Numbered from the stretch's first letter, positions 15,663-24,652 are shown. The stretch is 34,440 nucleotides of DNA from an uncultured Lachnospiraceae bacterium (GCA_910588285.1 CAJUQB010000019.1:1-34440); one strand, 5' to 3'. Translations and numbers: made by a program. The notes: a model not told the origin generated them from the letters alone.

Positions 15663-16889
15663 TCATTTTCCGGATTTATCACCAGATTTATTAATAGACG
15701 CAATCAGCGCATCCGCCAGAGCCTCAAACTCCGGCTCATTGGATTCATTGGCTGAGGAATTCACGGAAACCTGTGATCCAAGCACCAGGCATTCCTTCAG
15801 CTCCTTCTCAATAAACTCCTTCATCAGCGTGCCGGACTTGATCGCCCAGGTACCGTTCTCAATGATGCCAAAGGTCCGTTTCTGGAAGTTCAGCACCTTC
15901 AGATGATGGAGGAAATCATACATGACCGGATAAATCTGCAGGTTATAGGTTACTGAGGCCAGTACAATATGGCTGTACTTGAAGGCCTCTGCCACCAGCT
16001 GGGACACATGGGTGTTGGAAACATCGTACACCGCAACATTGGTCATGCCCTTCCGGCAGAGGGTGGAGGCCATGGCCTGGGCCGCTGCCTCCGTGTTGCC
16101 ATACATGGAAGCATAGGCAATCAGGACGCCCTTCTCCTCCGGCTCGTACCGGCTCCACTTATCATGCTTATCAATGTAATACCCCAGATCCTCACGCCAT
16201 ACCGGGCCATGGAGGGGGCAGAACATCTGAATGGGCACGGTCTTCGCCTTCTCCAGAAGATGCTGTACAAAGGGGCCGTACTTTCCTACGATATTGCAGA
16301 AATACCTTCTGGCATCGTCAATCCAGTCACGGTCAAAATTCACCTCGTCGGCAAACAGCTTGCCGTCCAGGGAGCCAAAGGAACCAAAGGCATCTGCGGA
16401 AAACAGCACGCCGTTGGTGGTGTCAAAGGTCACCATGGCCTCCGGCCAGTGCACCATAGGAGCAGATACAAAGGTTACCGTATGCTTTCCGAAGCATCTG
16501 ACATCCCCCTCCTTCACCTCGTCCTTGCGGCCTTCCACATGGAAGCCGAACTGGTGCATAAACATAAAGGCCTTTTCATTGCTGATCACCTGGCAGTCCG
16601 GGTAGCGGATCAGGATCTCCTCCACACTGGCCGCATGATCCGGCTCCATGTGGTTCACCACCAGATAATCCAGCGGAGCCCCATGGAGCACCTCTTTTAC
16701 ATTCCTGAGAAATTCCCGGCATCCTGCCCAATCTACGGTATCAAAGAGAACTGTTTTCTCATCCATCAGGAGGTAAGAATTGTAGGACACCCCTCTGGGA
16801 ATGGGATGGATATTCTCAAACAGATGCAGGCGCTTGTCATTTACGCCTACCCAATATAAATCTTCCGTTACTTTTCTGACACTACTCAT
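15663..16889 (-). CDS. fprA: flavodiiron protein (A-type flavoprotein, FprA/ROO family)
   Basis: A 408-aa cytoplasmic oxidase that reduces O2 to water (or NO to N2O) with electrons from rubredoxin. The N-terminal metallo-beta-lactamase-like domain (1-250) shows the diiron ligands in NHMEPDHAAS, the later APMVHWPEAM and SADAFGSFG segments, and CPLHGPVW. The C-terminal flavodoxin domain (about 255-400) shows the FMN loop ASMYGNTEAAA. Length is normal. Start 16889 has GAGGAGG 8 nt upstream. It lies 20 nt after the fusion gene at 16910-18823, which ends in a rubredoxin domain, the usual donor. The pair therefore looks like a self-contained oxygen-scavenging operon. Confidence 0.95.
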   Translation of the reverse strand: MSSVRKVTEDLYWVGVNDKRLHLFENIHPIPRGVSYNSYLLMDEKTVLFDTVDWAGCREFLRNVKEVLHGAPLDYLVVNHMEPDHAASVEEILIRYPDCQVISNEKAFMFMHQFGFHVEGRKDEVKEGDVRCFGKHTVTFVSAPMVHWPEAMVTFDTTNGVLFSADAFGSFGSLDGKLFADEVNFDRDWIDDARRYFCNIVGKYGPFVQHLLEKAKTVPIQMFCPLHGPVWREDLGYYIDKHDKWSRYEPEEKGVLIAYASMYGNTEAAAQAMASTLCRKGMTNVAVYDVSNTHVSQLVAEAFKYSHIVLASVTYNLQIYPVMYDFLHHLKVLNFQKRTFGIIENGTWAIKSGTLMKEFIEKELKECLVLGSQVSVNSSANESNEPEFEALADALIASINKSGDKSGK

Positions 16890-16909
16890 TTTTTAATCCC
16901 TCCTCGCTC

Positions 16910-18823
16910 TTATGATGGTATAAAGTTCGCCTTTTCCTCGCCGCATTCCGGGCAGACCCAATCCTCGGGAAGATCCTTATAGCTGGTTCCCGGACGGATC
17001 TCCGCTTCCTCGTCGCCGTTCTCCGGAATATACTCATAGCCGCAGCCCAAGCACACATAACGCCCTACCGGCGCAGGCTGGGGCTCCTCCACAATGGCAC
17101 GTTTCATCTTCACCATGGGCGGCGCAGGCTTCTTGGCCTTGCCGGTATCTAACGCTGCTGTCAGCAGCGGCAGGATCTCATTCACATCCCCCACAATGCC
17201 GTAGTCCGCATTCTTGAAGATGGGCGCATTGGGATTGGTGTTAATGGCCACAATGGTGGATGCCTCCTTGATTCCCTTCAGATGCTGGGTTGCCCCGGAA
17301 ATCCCGCAGGCAATGTACAGGTTGCCGCTGAACTTCTGTCCGCTCATGCCCACATAGCGGTTCAGGGGCACATATTGCAGCTGCTCCGCCACCGGTCTGG
17401 AGGAGCCTACAGCCGCTCCCGCTGCTGCCGCCAGATCCTCAATCAGCTTCATATTCTCCTTGCTGCCGATTCCCTTTCCTGCACTGACCACCCGCTCTGC
17501 GGAGATAATGGGAGTGTCAATGTCAATTCCCACGGAAAAATCATGACCATCGTCCTTTAAGCAATGCACCAGCTGCTCCACCCGCTCCTTGGCGCTTCCG
17601 TCATTTAAGATCATTCTTTTCCTGGGGCCGGTGATAGGGTTTTTCTTTTTTACCCCCGGGGCCGGAGCCGTGGCCTTTGCCGCCTTGCCCAGGATATAGG
17701 AGGCGATAACCACATTCTGGATCTCATTGGTTCCCTCGTAAATAGTACAGATCTTGGCATCCCGGTAGAAGCGCTCCACATCCATGCCCTTCAGGTAGCC
17801 GTTTCCGCCAAATACCTGCAAGGCGTCATTCACCACCTCCAGGCAAATATCCGACGCGTATTTCTTGGCCATGGCCGCTTCCATGCCGTAGGGCTCATGG
17901 TGCTCCTTCAGCTCCGCAGCGCTGTATACCAGGAATCTGGCCGCACGGATCTTGGTAGCCATCTCTGCAATCTTAAACTGGATAGCCTGCAGCTGTGCAA
18001 TGGGCGCCCCGAACTGCTCTCTCTCCTTGGCGTACTCCACAGCCGACTCATAGGCTCCCTGGGCGATTCCCAGCGCCTGGGCCGCAATGCCGATCCGCCC
18101 GCCGTCCAAGGTGGACATGGCGATCTTAAAGCCCTGGCCTTCCTTCCCCAGCAAATTCTCCTTGGGCACCTTCACATTGTTAAACAGAAGCTGCGCCGTT
18201 GCCGAGGACCGGATGCCCATCTTGTCATAATGGTCACCAAAGGTAAAGCCCTTCCAGCCCTTCTCTACAATAAAGGCGCTGATCCCTCTGGTCCCGATTC
18301 CGGGTGTTGTCACAGCAAACACTACATAGGTGTCGGCTTCCCCGCCGTTGGTGATGAAGATCTTCTCCCCATTCAATATGTAATGGTCTCCCACCAGCTC
18401 CGCCGTTGTCTCCGTGCCGCCCGCATCCGACCCTGCATTGGGCTCTGTCAGGCCAAAGGCTCCGATCTTCTCTCCCTTTGCCAGCGGTACCATATATTTC
18501 TGCTTCTGCTCCTCTGTCCCATAGGCAAAAATGGGATATGTCCCCAGAGACACATGGGCAGACAGAATAACCCCGGTTCCCCCATCAACGCGGGAAAGCT
18601 CCTCCACCGCGATGGCATAGCTTAGGATGTCCTTCCCTGCCCCGCCATATTCAGCGGGATATGGAAGCCCCAGATACCCCCTCCGGGCAAAATCCCTAAT
18701 CTGCTCTCCGGGAAATTCATTGTTCTTATCCAGCATAAAGGCAATGGGCTTGATCTCCCGTTCCGCCCATTCCCTGATCTCGGCACGCAGTGCCTCATGT
18801 TCCTGTGATGTCTTGTAGTACAT
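16910..18823 (-). CDS. three-domain fusion: acyl-CoA dehydrogenase, EtfA FAD domain, rubredoxin
   Basis: 637 aa. Residues about 1-385 are a complete acyl-CoA dehydrogenase (GLTEPNAGSDAGGTET, FITNGGEADTYVVFA, catalytic Glu in CTIYEGTNEIQ). Residues about 410-565 are the C-terminal FAD-binding domain of electron-transfer-flavoprotein alpha (VVSAGKGIGSKEN, VGSSRPVAE, LYIACGISGATQHLKG, VAINTNPNAPIF) without the N-terminal EtfA domain that docks EtfB. Residues about 585-637 are a rubredoxin (YVCLGCGYEY, WVCPECGEEK). Electrons could pass within one chain from acyl-CoA to rubredoxin and on to FprA, encoded 20 nt downstream. ATG 18823 is set by AAGGAGGCAAAAC. Related ACAD/ETF/rubredoxin fusions are, to my knowledge, present in other clostridia. 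Confidence 0.94.
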   Translation of the reverse strand: MYYKTSQEHEALRAEIREWAEREIKPIAFMLDKNNEFPGEQIRDFARRGYLGLPYPAEYGGAGKDILSYAIAVEELSRVDGGTGVILSAHVSLGTYPIFAYGTEEQKQKYMVPLAKGEKIGAFGLTEPNAGSDAGGTETTAELVGDHYILNGEKIFITNGGEADTYVVFAVTTPGIGTRGISAFIVEKGWKGFTFGDHYDKMGIRSSATAQLLFNNVKVPKENLLGKEGQGFKIAMSTLDGGRIGIAAQALGIAQGAYESAVEYAKEREQFGAPIAQLQAIQFKIAEMATKIRAARFLVYSAAELKEHHEPYGMEAAMAKKYASDICLEVVNDALQVFGGNGYLKGMDVERFYRDAKICTIYEGTNEIQNVVIASYILGKAAKATAPAPGVKKKNPITGPRKRMILNDGSAKERVEQLVHCLKDDGHDFSVGIDIDTPIISAERVVSAGKGIGSKENMKLIEDLAAAAGAAVGSSRPVAEQLQYVPLNRYVGMSGQKFSGNLYIACGISGATQHLKGIKEASTIVAINTNPNAPIFKNADYGIVGDVNEILPLLTAALDTGKAKKPAPPMVKMKRAIVEEPQPAPVGRYVCLGCGYEYIPENGDEEAEIRPGTSYKDLPEDWVCPECGEEKANFIPS

Positions 18824-18908
18824 GTTTTGCCTCCTTCCCAATATCAACCGCACCATTTATGCATAACTCTATGTTCGTTTCAACAAACCTCCGCCATGCA
18901 TTGTTTAT

Positions 18909-18925
18909 ATTATACAACATGTTGT
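18909..18925 (-). promoter_or_regulatory. promoter -10 and palindromic operator of the ACAD/fprA operon
   Basis: On the minus strand, a perfect TATAAT (18909-18914) lies about 85 nt upstream of the fusion-gene start. It directly follows a perfect 12-bp palindrome ACAACATGTTGT (18914-18925), placed in the spacer where a bound repressor would block polymerase. The best -35 at 17 nt is TGGATA. No regulator gene for it is seen in the window. Confidence 0.6.
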
Positions 18926-19057
18926 CAAATATATCCATTCTTTTTTTCGTTTTTACCAAAGTTTTTTCACGCACATCTCAAAAAGAGAACCATTTCCACC
19001 AAGAACCGCCCTCTTAGCCCGTATTGGAACATTCCTTTCCTGCATCTGCGCGCTCCC

Positions 19058-20032
19058 TTAATTCTGCCACCGGATTTGCTCCCCCTGAAGCATGGGATAG
19101 GATATCAGACCAATTCCCTCCAGATTCTCCCGATTCATATCCACTGCCGTTATCTGATGGTTCTCATAGGTGGTATAATAGAAAATCCCCTGATCTCCAT
19201 TGCAGCAGCAGGTGTAAGCCGTAATCTCGTATTTCCCAGGCTCCACCTGGCAGCAGCCTCTCTGCTGGCTCACGGCCCCCAGGATATGGAAAAACTGGCT
19301 CACGCTCTCATTTTCCGTGGCTTTGGATACGGAATTCATTTTCACAAAGGCCGCCCGGGCAAACCGTGAAGTGGAGGACAGGTCTCCCGGAAGCCCGATC
19401 GCCCCCATCCCGCGGCTGAAACAGTGCAGGGGCAGGGATTGGCAGAAGCTGTTTTCCGGCTCCATTGTGGTCAGGGCCATATACTGGTTTAATCCGAACA
19501 TCTGCTCCGGAAAGGAAGGGTTATTGGTCAGTATTCCGGCCGGATTGTCATAGATCTTAAGCCCTGCCTCCACTGCCTCCACCGTAATGGCCTCCCTGCG
19601 GTCTGCAATCAGCCAGTGCAGCTGGGCTGGTGGCAGCTCTGGGCAGAAGGCCGTATCCACCAGATCGAGCCTTTTCAGCAGTGTCCGCGCCTCCTGCACG
19701 GATGCGCACTGCCCCAGGATCCAGGGAATAAACTCAAAAGAGGCCACGTTGTCCCTGCCGGGAGCCGGCTTGCCATAATGGGCATTTCCCACAAAATTCA
19801 AGCCTGCCATTCCCACACCCTTTTCATTGACAGCCTCATAATAGAGCGGATAATCCTCCATGAGATGCGCTGTGCCAATCATGGCAAAATGACGTCTCAG
19901 CTCTCCCATATAGCGGAAATGGAAGCCGTAATTGCGGGGCGTAATGGTAACATGCTCCCCGTAGGTATCATCATTGTCTAAAGTCCGCCCAAAATAAAAA
20001 TCCTTTGTCTGATAGGTTACTGCTGTACACAT
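19058..20032 (-). CDS. choloylglycine hydrolase family protein (bile salt hydrolase / penicillin V acylase type)
   Basis: A 324-aa Ntn-hydrolase. MCT at the start gives the catalytic Cys2 after Met removal. FGRTLDND holds the conserved Arg16 and Asp19, ILTNNPSFPEQ the conserved Asn, and GLPGDLSSTSRFARAAF the conserved Arg of bile-salt hydrolases. Members release glycine or taurine from conjugated bile salts, or cleave penicillin V. Length and motif order favour the bile-salt-hydrolase clade, but specificity is not certain from sequence: the usual FPGYA stretch after GLN reads FVGNAHY here. Cytoplasmic, no signal peptide. Start 20032 has AAAGGAG 8 nt upstream, with TATAAT at 20062-20067. Divergent from the phosphoesterase gene. 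Confidence 0.88.
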   Translation of the reverse strand: MCTAVTYQTKDFYFGRTLDNDDTYGEHVTITPRNYGFHFRYMGELRRHFAMIGTAHLMEDYPLYYEAVNEKGVGMAGLNFVGNAHYGKPAPGRDNVASFEFIPWILGQCASVQEARTLLKRLDLVDTAFCPELPPAQLHWLIADRREAITVEAVEAGLKIYDNPAGILTNNPSFPEQMFGLNQYMALTTMEPENSFCQSLPLHCFSRGMGAIGLPGDLSSTSRFARAAFVKMNSVSKATENESVSQFFHILGAVSQQRGCCQVEPGKYEITAYTCCCNGDQGIFYYTTYENHQITAVDMNRENLEGIGLISYPMLQGEQIRWQN

Positions 20033-20061
20033 ACAAATGTCTCCTTTTTTGCTATACCTCT

Positions 20062-20067
20062 ATTATA
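20062..20067 (-). promoter_or_regulatory. -10 box of the choloylglycine hydrolase gene
   Basis: A perfect TATAAT on the minus strand, 30 nt upstream of the start codon. The -35 at 17 nt is poor (TGTGAA). It lies in the 150-bp divergent region shared with the phosphoesterase gene. Confidence 0.5.
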
Positions 20068-20181
20068 TGCATGTTTTCGGATTTTTCACATCTTGAATCA
20101 TGTTTTTGCGGAATGTATATCCTACTTGTAATGCATATCCATCCATGCTATGATGAAAACACAAAAAAGGCGGTGATCCTT

Positions 20182-20868
20182 ATGTACAGAATTGGAATTA
20201 TCTCCGATACCCACGGAGTGTTGAGAGAAGAAGTGAAGCAGATCCTGCGCAGCTGCGATGCCATTCTCCATGGCGGTGACATTGACAGCCAGAACCTGCT
20301 GGCAGAGCTTATGGCCATTGCACCCACCACTGCTGTCCAGGGAAATAATGACCGGAACTGGGCGGATCCGCTGCCCGAGATTCGGTATTTTTCCCTGTAT
20401 GGCCTAAGCTTCTGCATGATTCATGACAAAAAGAAGCTGCCGGGTAAGCCAGCGGATGCAGATATCATCATTTACGGCCATTCCCACAAATACCAGGAAG
20501 CTCGGGAGGATGGCCGGCTCTGGCTAAACCCCGGAAGCTGCGGCCGGCGGCGCTTTGGCCAGCCCCTCACCATGGCTCTGCTTCAGGTGGCGGATTCCGG
20601 CTCCTACCAGGTGGAGCGGATCGACCTTCCCCAGCGGGCTGCAACCCATGCCCCGTCCCCTTCCTCCAGCCTGGAGGAGCTTTCCCGGACAGAGCTTCTA
20701 AAGCTGGTGCAGGCTGTCATACGGGAGACGGACAAAGGTGTTCCTGCGGAGAAAATAGCTGCAAAATGCAGCGTTTCCCCCCAGGTGGCCAGGCAGCTCT
20801 GCCGCCTGTACCTCACCCATCCGGGGATTGACGCGGAGGAGATCCTTGGGAAGCTGTCCCTATCCTAG
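20182..20868 (+). CDS. YfcE/MJ0936-like metallophosphoesterase with extra C-terminal helical domain
   Basis: A 228-aa protein. Residues 1-155 form a calcineurin-like phosphodiesterase of the YfcE class with the metal-binding set IISDTHG, LHGGDID, VQGNNDR, CMIHDKK and IYGHSHKYQ. After a Ser/Pro linker, residues about 165-228 form an added all-helical segment (LSRTELLKLVQAVI, GVPAEKIAAKCSVSPQVARQ) that resembles a helix-turn-helix or recombinase-like winged fold. The usual family length is 155-180 aa, so the tail is an extension. ATG 20182 follows AGGCGGTGATCCTT. The frame is open further upstream, but without coding character. The stop codon lies inside a solo MITE end. Confidence 0.85.
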   Translation: MYRIGIISDTHGVLREEVKQILRSCDAILHGGDIDSQNLLAELMAIAPTTAVQGNNDRNWADPLPEIRYFSLYGLSFCMIHDKKKLPGKPADADIIIYGHSHKYQEAREDGRLWLNPGSCGRRRFGQPLTMALLQVADSGSYQVERIDLPQRAATHAPSPSSSLEELSRTELLKLVQAVIRETDKGVPAEKIAAKCSVSPQVARQLCRLYLTHPGIDAEEILGKLSLS

Positions 20869-20880
20869 AGCGTGTTTGAA
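20865..20880. repeat. solo MITE end (CTAGAGCGTGTTTGAA)
   Basis: These 16 nt are identical to the outer end of the element at 1577-1736. No second end is found nearby. The phosphoesterase stop codon TAG is contained in it, so a past insertion or imperfect excision may have created this gene's 3' end. Confidence 0.6.
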
Positions 20881-20897
20881 CCGCATCCAGACAAAAC

Positions 20898-20929
20898 ACG
20901 GGCAGAACCAGAATATCCGGTCTGCCCGT
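20898..20929. terminator. bidirectional terminator between convergent genes
   Basis: Stem ACGGGCAGA / TCTGCCCGT with further CC/GG pairing, flanked by AAAACAC and TTTGTATTT. It separates the phosphoesterase gene (+) from the large surface-protein gene (-) and can end both transcripts. Confidence 0.85.
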
Positions 20930-20935
20930 TTGTAT

Positions 20936-23900
20936 TTATTCGCCTGTCTTTGGACTCTTCGGTATCACGGAATCACTCTCATTTTTCCCATCCGGTTCCA
21001 GTGGGATCATACCTTCTACCTTTCCGCCGGAATTTGTTCCGGTGCTGCTGTCCACCGACGCTTTTTCAAATATGACCACATACTCGGACGCATGGGAGAA
21101 GGACAGGCTGATATTGCCGTCCGGCCCGATCTCTCCGGCATCCATATAGACCAGCTTTCCAGAGCTGTCATAATAATACATTTTTCCTGTGCTGCCGCTG
21201 TGTTCCACGCCAAGATTCACGGTCAGGTCTGCCCGGAATCCAAATTCCCCCTCATGAGTCAGGGTAATCTGGGTGGAAGGTTTGCCCTCTGCAAGAGAAT
21301 CTACAATCGCAGGCGGAATTCCGTCTGTGTCAACGATTACCTCCAGATCAATATCCTTCAGCTCCGATGCAACCACCTCGTCTCCGCCAATGGACCAGCT
21401 ATAGGCCCCCATATCAAGTACAATATTGACCTCCTTGCCTTTTATGGCCTCCAGAATCTCTTTCGGCACTACGGTAGCCTTTTTCATTTCCACATGTATG
21501 GTTTCCCCGCTTCCGCTCTGGGCAATATCTGCTATGATTTTTTCAATCTCCTCTGCCGGAAGCTTTCCGCCGGTTGTGCCCTCCAAAGAGCCGTCCTTTC
21601 GTTTGGCATCTGCCACGAGGAATTCCTGATCTCCTGTAATGGTCACTGTCTGCCCCTGGGCATAGCCCTCCCATTGTATCTCCATATACGTTTCATTTTC
21701 CACAGGCAGCGTAAAACGGGACCCCTTTTCCAGGATCACATATTCATAGACATTTTGCGGATATTTCAAAACAGCTACGCAATTTGCGTACTGTGCCTGT
21801 ATATTCATTTTTTTGTACCTTGCAATATCCGTACCTGCTGTTTTACCGATCCAATCGGAGAATACAAGCCCTTTCAGATGGGTTACATCCTCCAAATCCT
21901 TTTTAACCGCTTCAAAAGCTGCCCGATACGAAAGCTGCTCTCCCTCCAGCGCCAATAGCCTGCTGCCTGAGACAAGCTTTCCATCCGCTCCCCGGTAGGT
22001 ATAAGCTACCTCCGCCGTGGTTTTTCCTTTGTATACAGCCGTCACATTCAGGTTTGTCATCTCATGGAATATGGTTTCATCCCCGCGAATTCCCGGAAGT
22101 GCCCATGCTTCAAACTCCAGCCCCTCTGGTGCCGCCGGGCCCTCCAGAGCTGTCAGTGCGGTATGAATCGGTGTATTTTTTTCATAGGATTTGGTAATGA
22201 CCTTGGATACTTCATTTCCATTTTCGTCCAGATACGTTGTATTCCATGCTACCAGGCAGTCATTATACTTGGCTTCTACGCCCACATAGCCCAGATCCTC
22301 CACCTGTGCCGTTTCCTCACGGGATCCGTCCAGCTGATATCTGGCAAGCAGATCCTGATCCGCATCTGCCGGAGGCTGGAAGGAAGCCAGCATTTCCCCG
22401 TAAGTCGTACCCGGGTCCACGAACTGGGGGACAAAGGCCATGGTCATCCCCTTGTCCTTACTTATATAGGTAAGAATCACATTCACACAGACTTTATCAT
22501 AAACGGCACGGAACTCATAAAAAGGCTGGGGACTGTTTCCAAAGAACAGCTCCGTATCCCCGGCAATTTCCCTTCCGGTGCGTTCATCTATGTAGTTCAC
22601 CTGTATTCCTTCTGCAGGCAGCGCCGGACAGATCCCAAGCCCCTCTAAGGAATCCCTTCTTCCCACCTTCATGGCCTTGTTCTCCACAACAGGACCATAG
22701 GTATAGCTGCCATTTTCCTGCTGTACATATCCATACATAGAAAATGTGGTATCTTTTACATCCTCCCGGTATGTATCATCCGTTTCTACACGGAAATACC
22801 AGGGGCAGGTGTCCTTCCAGTTTGGTTGGAAGTCGTTCAGTGAAGTCCTATGTCCTTTGACATCAGATACACCCAATTCGGTAAGCATCCATTCGCATGG
22901 ATATGTATCATTGTCAATATATATGCTGCCAACATATCCCTTGATATCAGCATTGTAGTACAGATACACTGTGCGGGAGCCTGAGACATTGGATACCTGG
23001 GGGTAGAAATAAGCATATCCTCTATCAGAAGGATTCTCCTCATCTACTTTTACAGTCAGGGTAACCGTATCGCCCGGATACACAAACTGCCCGTTTTTGT
23101 CAATGGTAATGCTTTCGATCACCGGCGCCTTCGTATCGTCCAGGTAGCCTTCCGGGTCTACCGTATAATACCATGGGCGGGCCGTATCCCAGTCCTCCCG
23201 AAAGTCCGATAAATACGTCTTGTTTTCATTCACATCGTATATATATAAGTATGTCAGGTCCCATCTCGTAGGATAGGTATCCTGGGTAATAAGGAGTTTT
23301 CCTGTATATTCCATGGTGCTTGTATTTAACCCCAGGGAACAATATGTCATGGAGCTACTCGAAGCCTGGGGTCTGAAGCCCACTCTCATTGTAGAAATGG
23401 GATTTGCTTCCTCCACCTTTACCTTAACGGTAACATATTCCCCGGCTTTTACCATTTGTCCGTTCTTGTCAATGGTAATGCTTTTGACTACAGGCTTGGC
23501 ACTGTCATACGTATCATTGACAACTGTAAACCTTAAATCCTTCTCTGGTTCCTTCTCTTCCGGATAAGAACTGTGATACCTGTTCCCCGCATATATTTCA
23601 ATTTTATTTACCCTCCATTCTGTCGGCCTCGTAAAGCCACTAATGTTAACAGTAGCTTCCAGTGTCTGGGTTTTGGAGTCATAGCTCATAGCTTGAACGA
23701 TGGATTTGGACGGATCGCTGGTTACTGTTTTAAGATACAGATCTGCATATTTTATCTCCATCCCCACGCAGTCTACATGGGCCCTATAGGTCACGGTGTC
23801 CCCCGGCCGCAGCTTTCCATCCGGATTGGAGGTGTTTTTTTGTATCTGAAAGTCTGATACATCAATTGATCTGGTATGCTGAAAGGTAAATGTATAGCGG

Positions 23901-24652
23901 TAGTCTTGCCCCTCTCTGACTGGCCACACTACATAGTTGTTTGCTTCATCCTCCAGCCGAACCTGGTAAACGTAGTACTCACCTTCATATCCAATCAAAT
24001 CTTTGCAGGCAAAGGTTGCCGTATACAGGTTCTTTGTGTCCTCTGATTTTCGGAATGTAATGTTTCTTTGATAGCCGCTGGTTCTGGGGGCAATATCAAC
24101 TGTGATGGACCGGATCGCCCGGTCAGCGTCGTAGGCCCACAGGTTAAAATGAAGGGTGTCGTCCTTTGTCAGTGTCTGTCCGTTCTCCACCAGCTCAAAG
24201 TTTTCAATGACCGGCTGGTTAATATCATAAGAAAAGGGCATAACGGGAATGTCGCCCATTTCCGTATCCTGCGGCAGAACCCCAGGCTCCTCCGCTTCCG
24301 GTTCCTTTGCCACATCCGAGGGCTCCTCCCTCTTTGGCTCCTCCGGCTCCTTTGGCACATCTGCGGACTCCTTCTCCGGTTCCTTTTCCGCATCTGCGGA
24401 CTCCTTCTCCGGTTCCTTTTCCGCATCTGCAGACTCCTTCTCCGATTCCTTTGCCGCATCTGCAGACTCCTTCTCCGGCTCCTTTAACATGTCGGAGAGC
24501 TTCTGCTCTGTCACATCAGTCAAAACTGTGGTCTCCTGTTCCGTTCCACGCTCAATTTCTTCTGCCGCCGTACCCTGCATGGGGAATACCGGCGCTGCCA
24601 TTAGGGACGCTGCCATCAAAAATGCAATTAATTTTTTTCCTGATTTCTTCAT
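20936..24652 (-). CDS. large secreted repeat protein with truncated cell-wall sorting signal
   Basis: 1238 aa. The N terminus is a signal peptide (KKSGKKLIAFLMAA..., cleavage near TAA). Residues about 45-120 are an acidic low-complexity stalk of 10-aa repeats (EKEPEKESAD type). Next come about four Ig-like units of 125-130 aa; units 3 and 4 share SITIDKNGQ...V.VKV. Three repeat-in-toxin-like or bacterial-Ig-type units with YxDxNG-like motifs follow, then a clostridial surface domain ending YYDSSGKLVYMDAGEIG...SHASEYVVIF. The C terminus stops at IPKSPKTGE: an LPxTG-like motif with no hydrophobic segment or basic tail, so sortase anchoring is unlikely. Start 24652 follows AAGGAGG by 8 nt. Function is unknown, probably adhesion or matrix binding. 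Confidence 0.85.
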   Translation of the reverse strand: MKKSGKKLIAFLMAASLMAAPVFPMQGTAAEEIERGTEQETTVLTDVTEQKLSDMLKEPEKESADAAKESEKESADAEKEPEKESADAEKEPEKESADVPKEPEEPKREEPSDVAKEPEAEEPGVLPQDTEMGDIPVMPFSYDINQPVIENFELVENGQTLTKDDTLHFNLWAYDADRAIRSITVDIAPRTSGYQRNITFRKSEDTKNLYTATFACKDLIGYEGEYYVYQVRLEDEANNYVVWPVREGQDYRYTFTFQHTRSIDVSDFQIQKNTSNPDGKLRPGDTVTYRAHVDCVGMEIKYADLYLKTVTSDPSKSIVQAMSYDSKTQTLEATVNISGFTRPTEWRVNKIEIYAGNRYHSSYPEEKEPEKDLRFTVVNDTYDSAKPVVKSITIDKNGQMVKAGEYVTVKVKVEEANPISTMRVGFRPQASSSSMTYCSLGLNTSTMEYTGKLLITQDTYPTRWDLTYLYIYDVNENKTYLSDFREDWDTARPWYYTVDPEGYLDDTKAPVIESITIDKNGQFVYPGDTVTLTVKVDEENPSDRGYAYFYPQVSNVSGSRTVYLYYNADIKGYVGSIYIDNDTYPCEWMLTELGVSDVKGHRTSLNDFQPNWKDTCPWYFRVETDDTYREDVKDTTFSMYGYVQQENGSYTYGPVVENKAMKVGRRDSLEGLGICPALPAEGIQVNYIDERTGREIAGDTELFFGNSPQPFYEFRAVYDKVCVNVILTYISKDKGMTMAFVPQFVDPGTTYGEMLASFQPPADADQDLLARYQLDGSREETAQVEDLGYVGVEAKYNDCLVAWNTTYLDENGNEVSKVITKSYEKNTPIHTALTALEGPAAPEGLEFEAWALPGIRGDETIFHEMTNLNVTAVYKGKTTAEVAYTYRGADGKLVSGSRLLALEGEQLSYRAAFEAVKKDLEDVTHLKGLVFSDWIGKTAGTDIARYKKMNIQAQYANCVAVLKYPQNVYEYVILEKGSRFTLPVENETYMEIQWEGYAQGQTVTITGDQEFLVADAKRKDGSLEGTTGGKLPAEEIEKIIADIAQSGSGETIHVEMKKATVVPKEILEAIKGKEVNIVLDMGAYSWSIGGDEVVASELKDIDLEVIVDTDGIPPAIVDSLAEGKPSTQITLTHEGEFGFRADLTVNLGVEHSGSTGKMYYYDSSGKLVYMDAGEIGPDGNISLSFSHASEYVVIFEKASVDSSTGTNSGGKVEGMIPLEPDGKNESDSVIPKSPKTGE
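24330..24500. repeat. 30-bp tandem repeats in surface-protein stalk
   Basis: About five copies of a 30-bp unit encode KEPEKESADA-type decapeptides. Two neighbouring units are nearly identical in DNA, which points to recent copy-number change by slippage or recombination. The unit length is a multiple of three, so changes alter stalk length without breaking the frame. Confidence 0.8.

Noticed and set aside
24330..24500. CRISPR-like regular repeats
   Set aside because: The repeats are contiguous without unique spacers and are in frame inside a secreted-protein gene; they encode a stalk.
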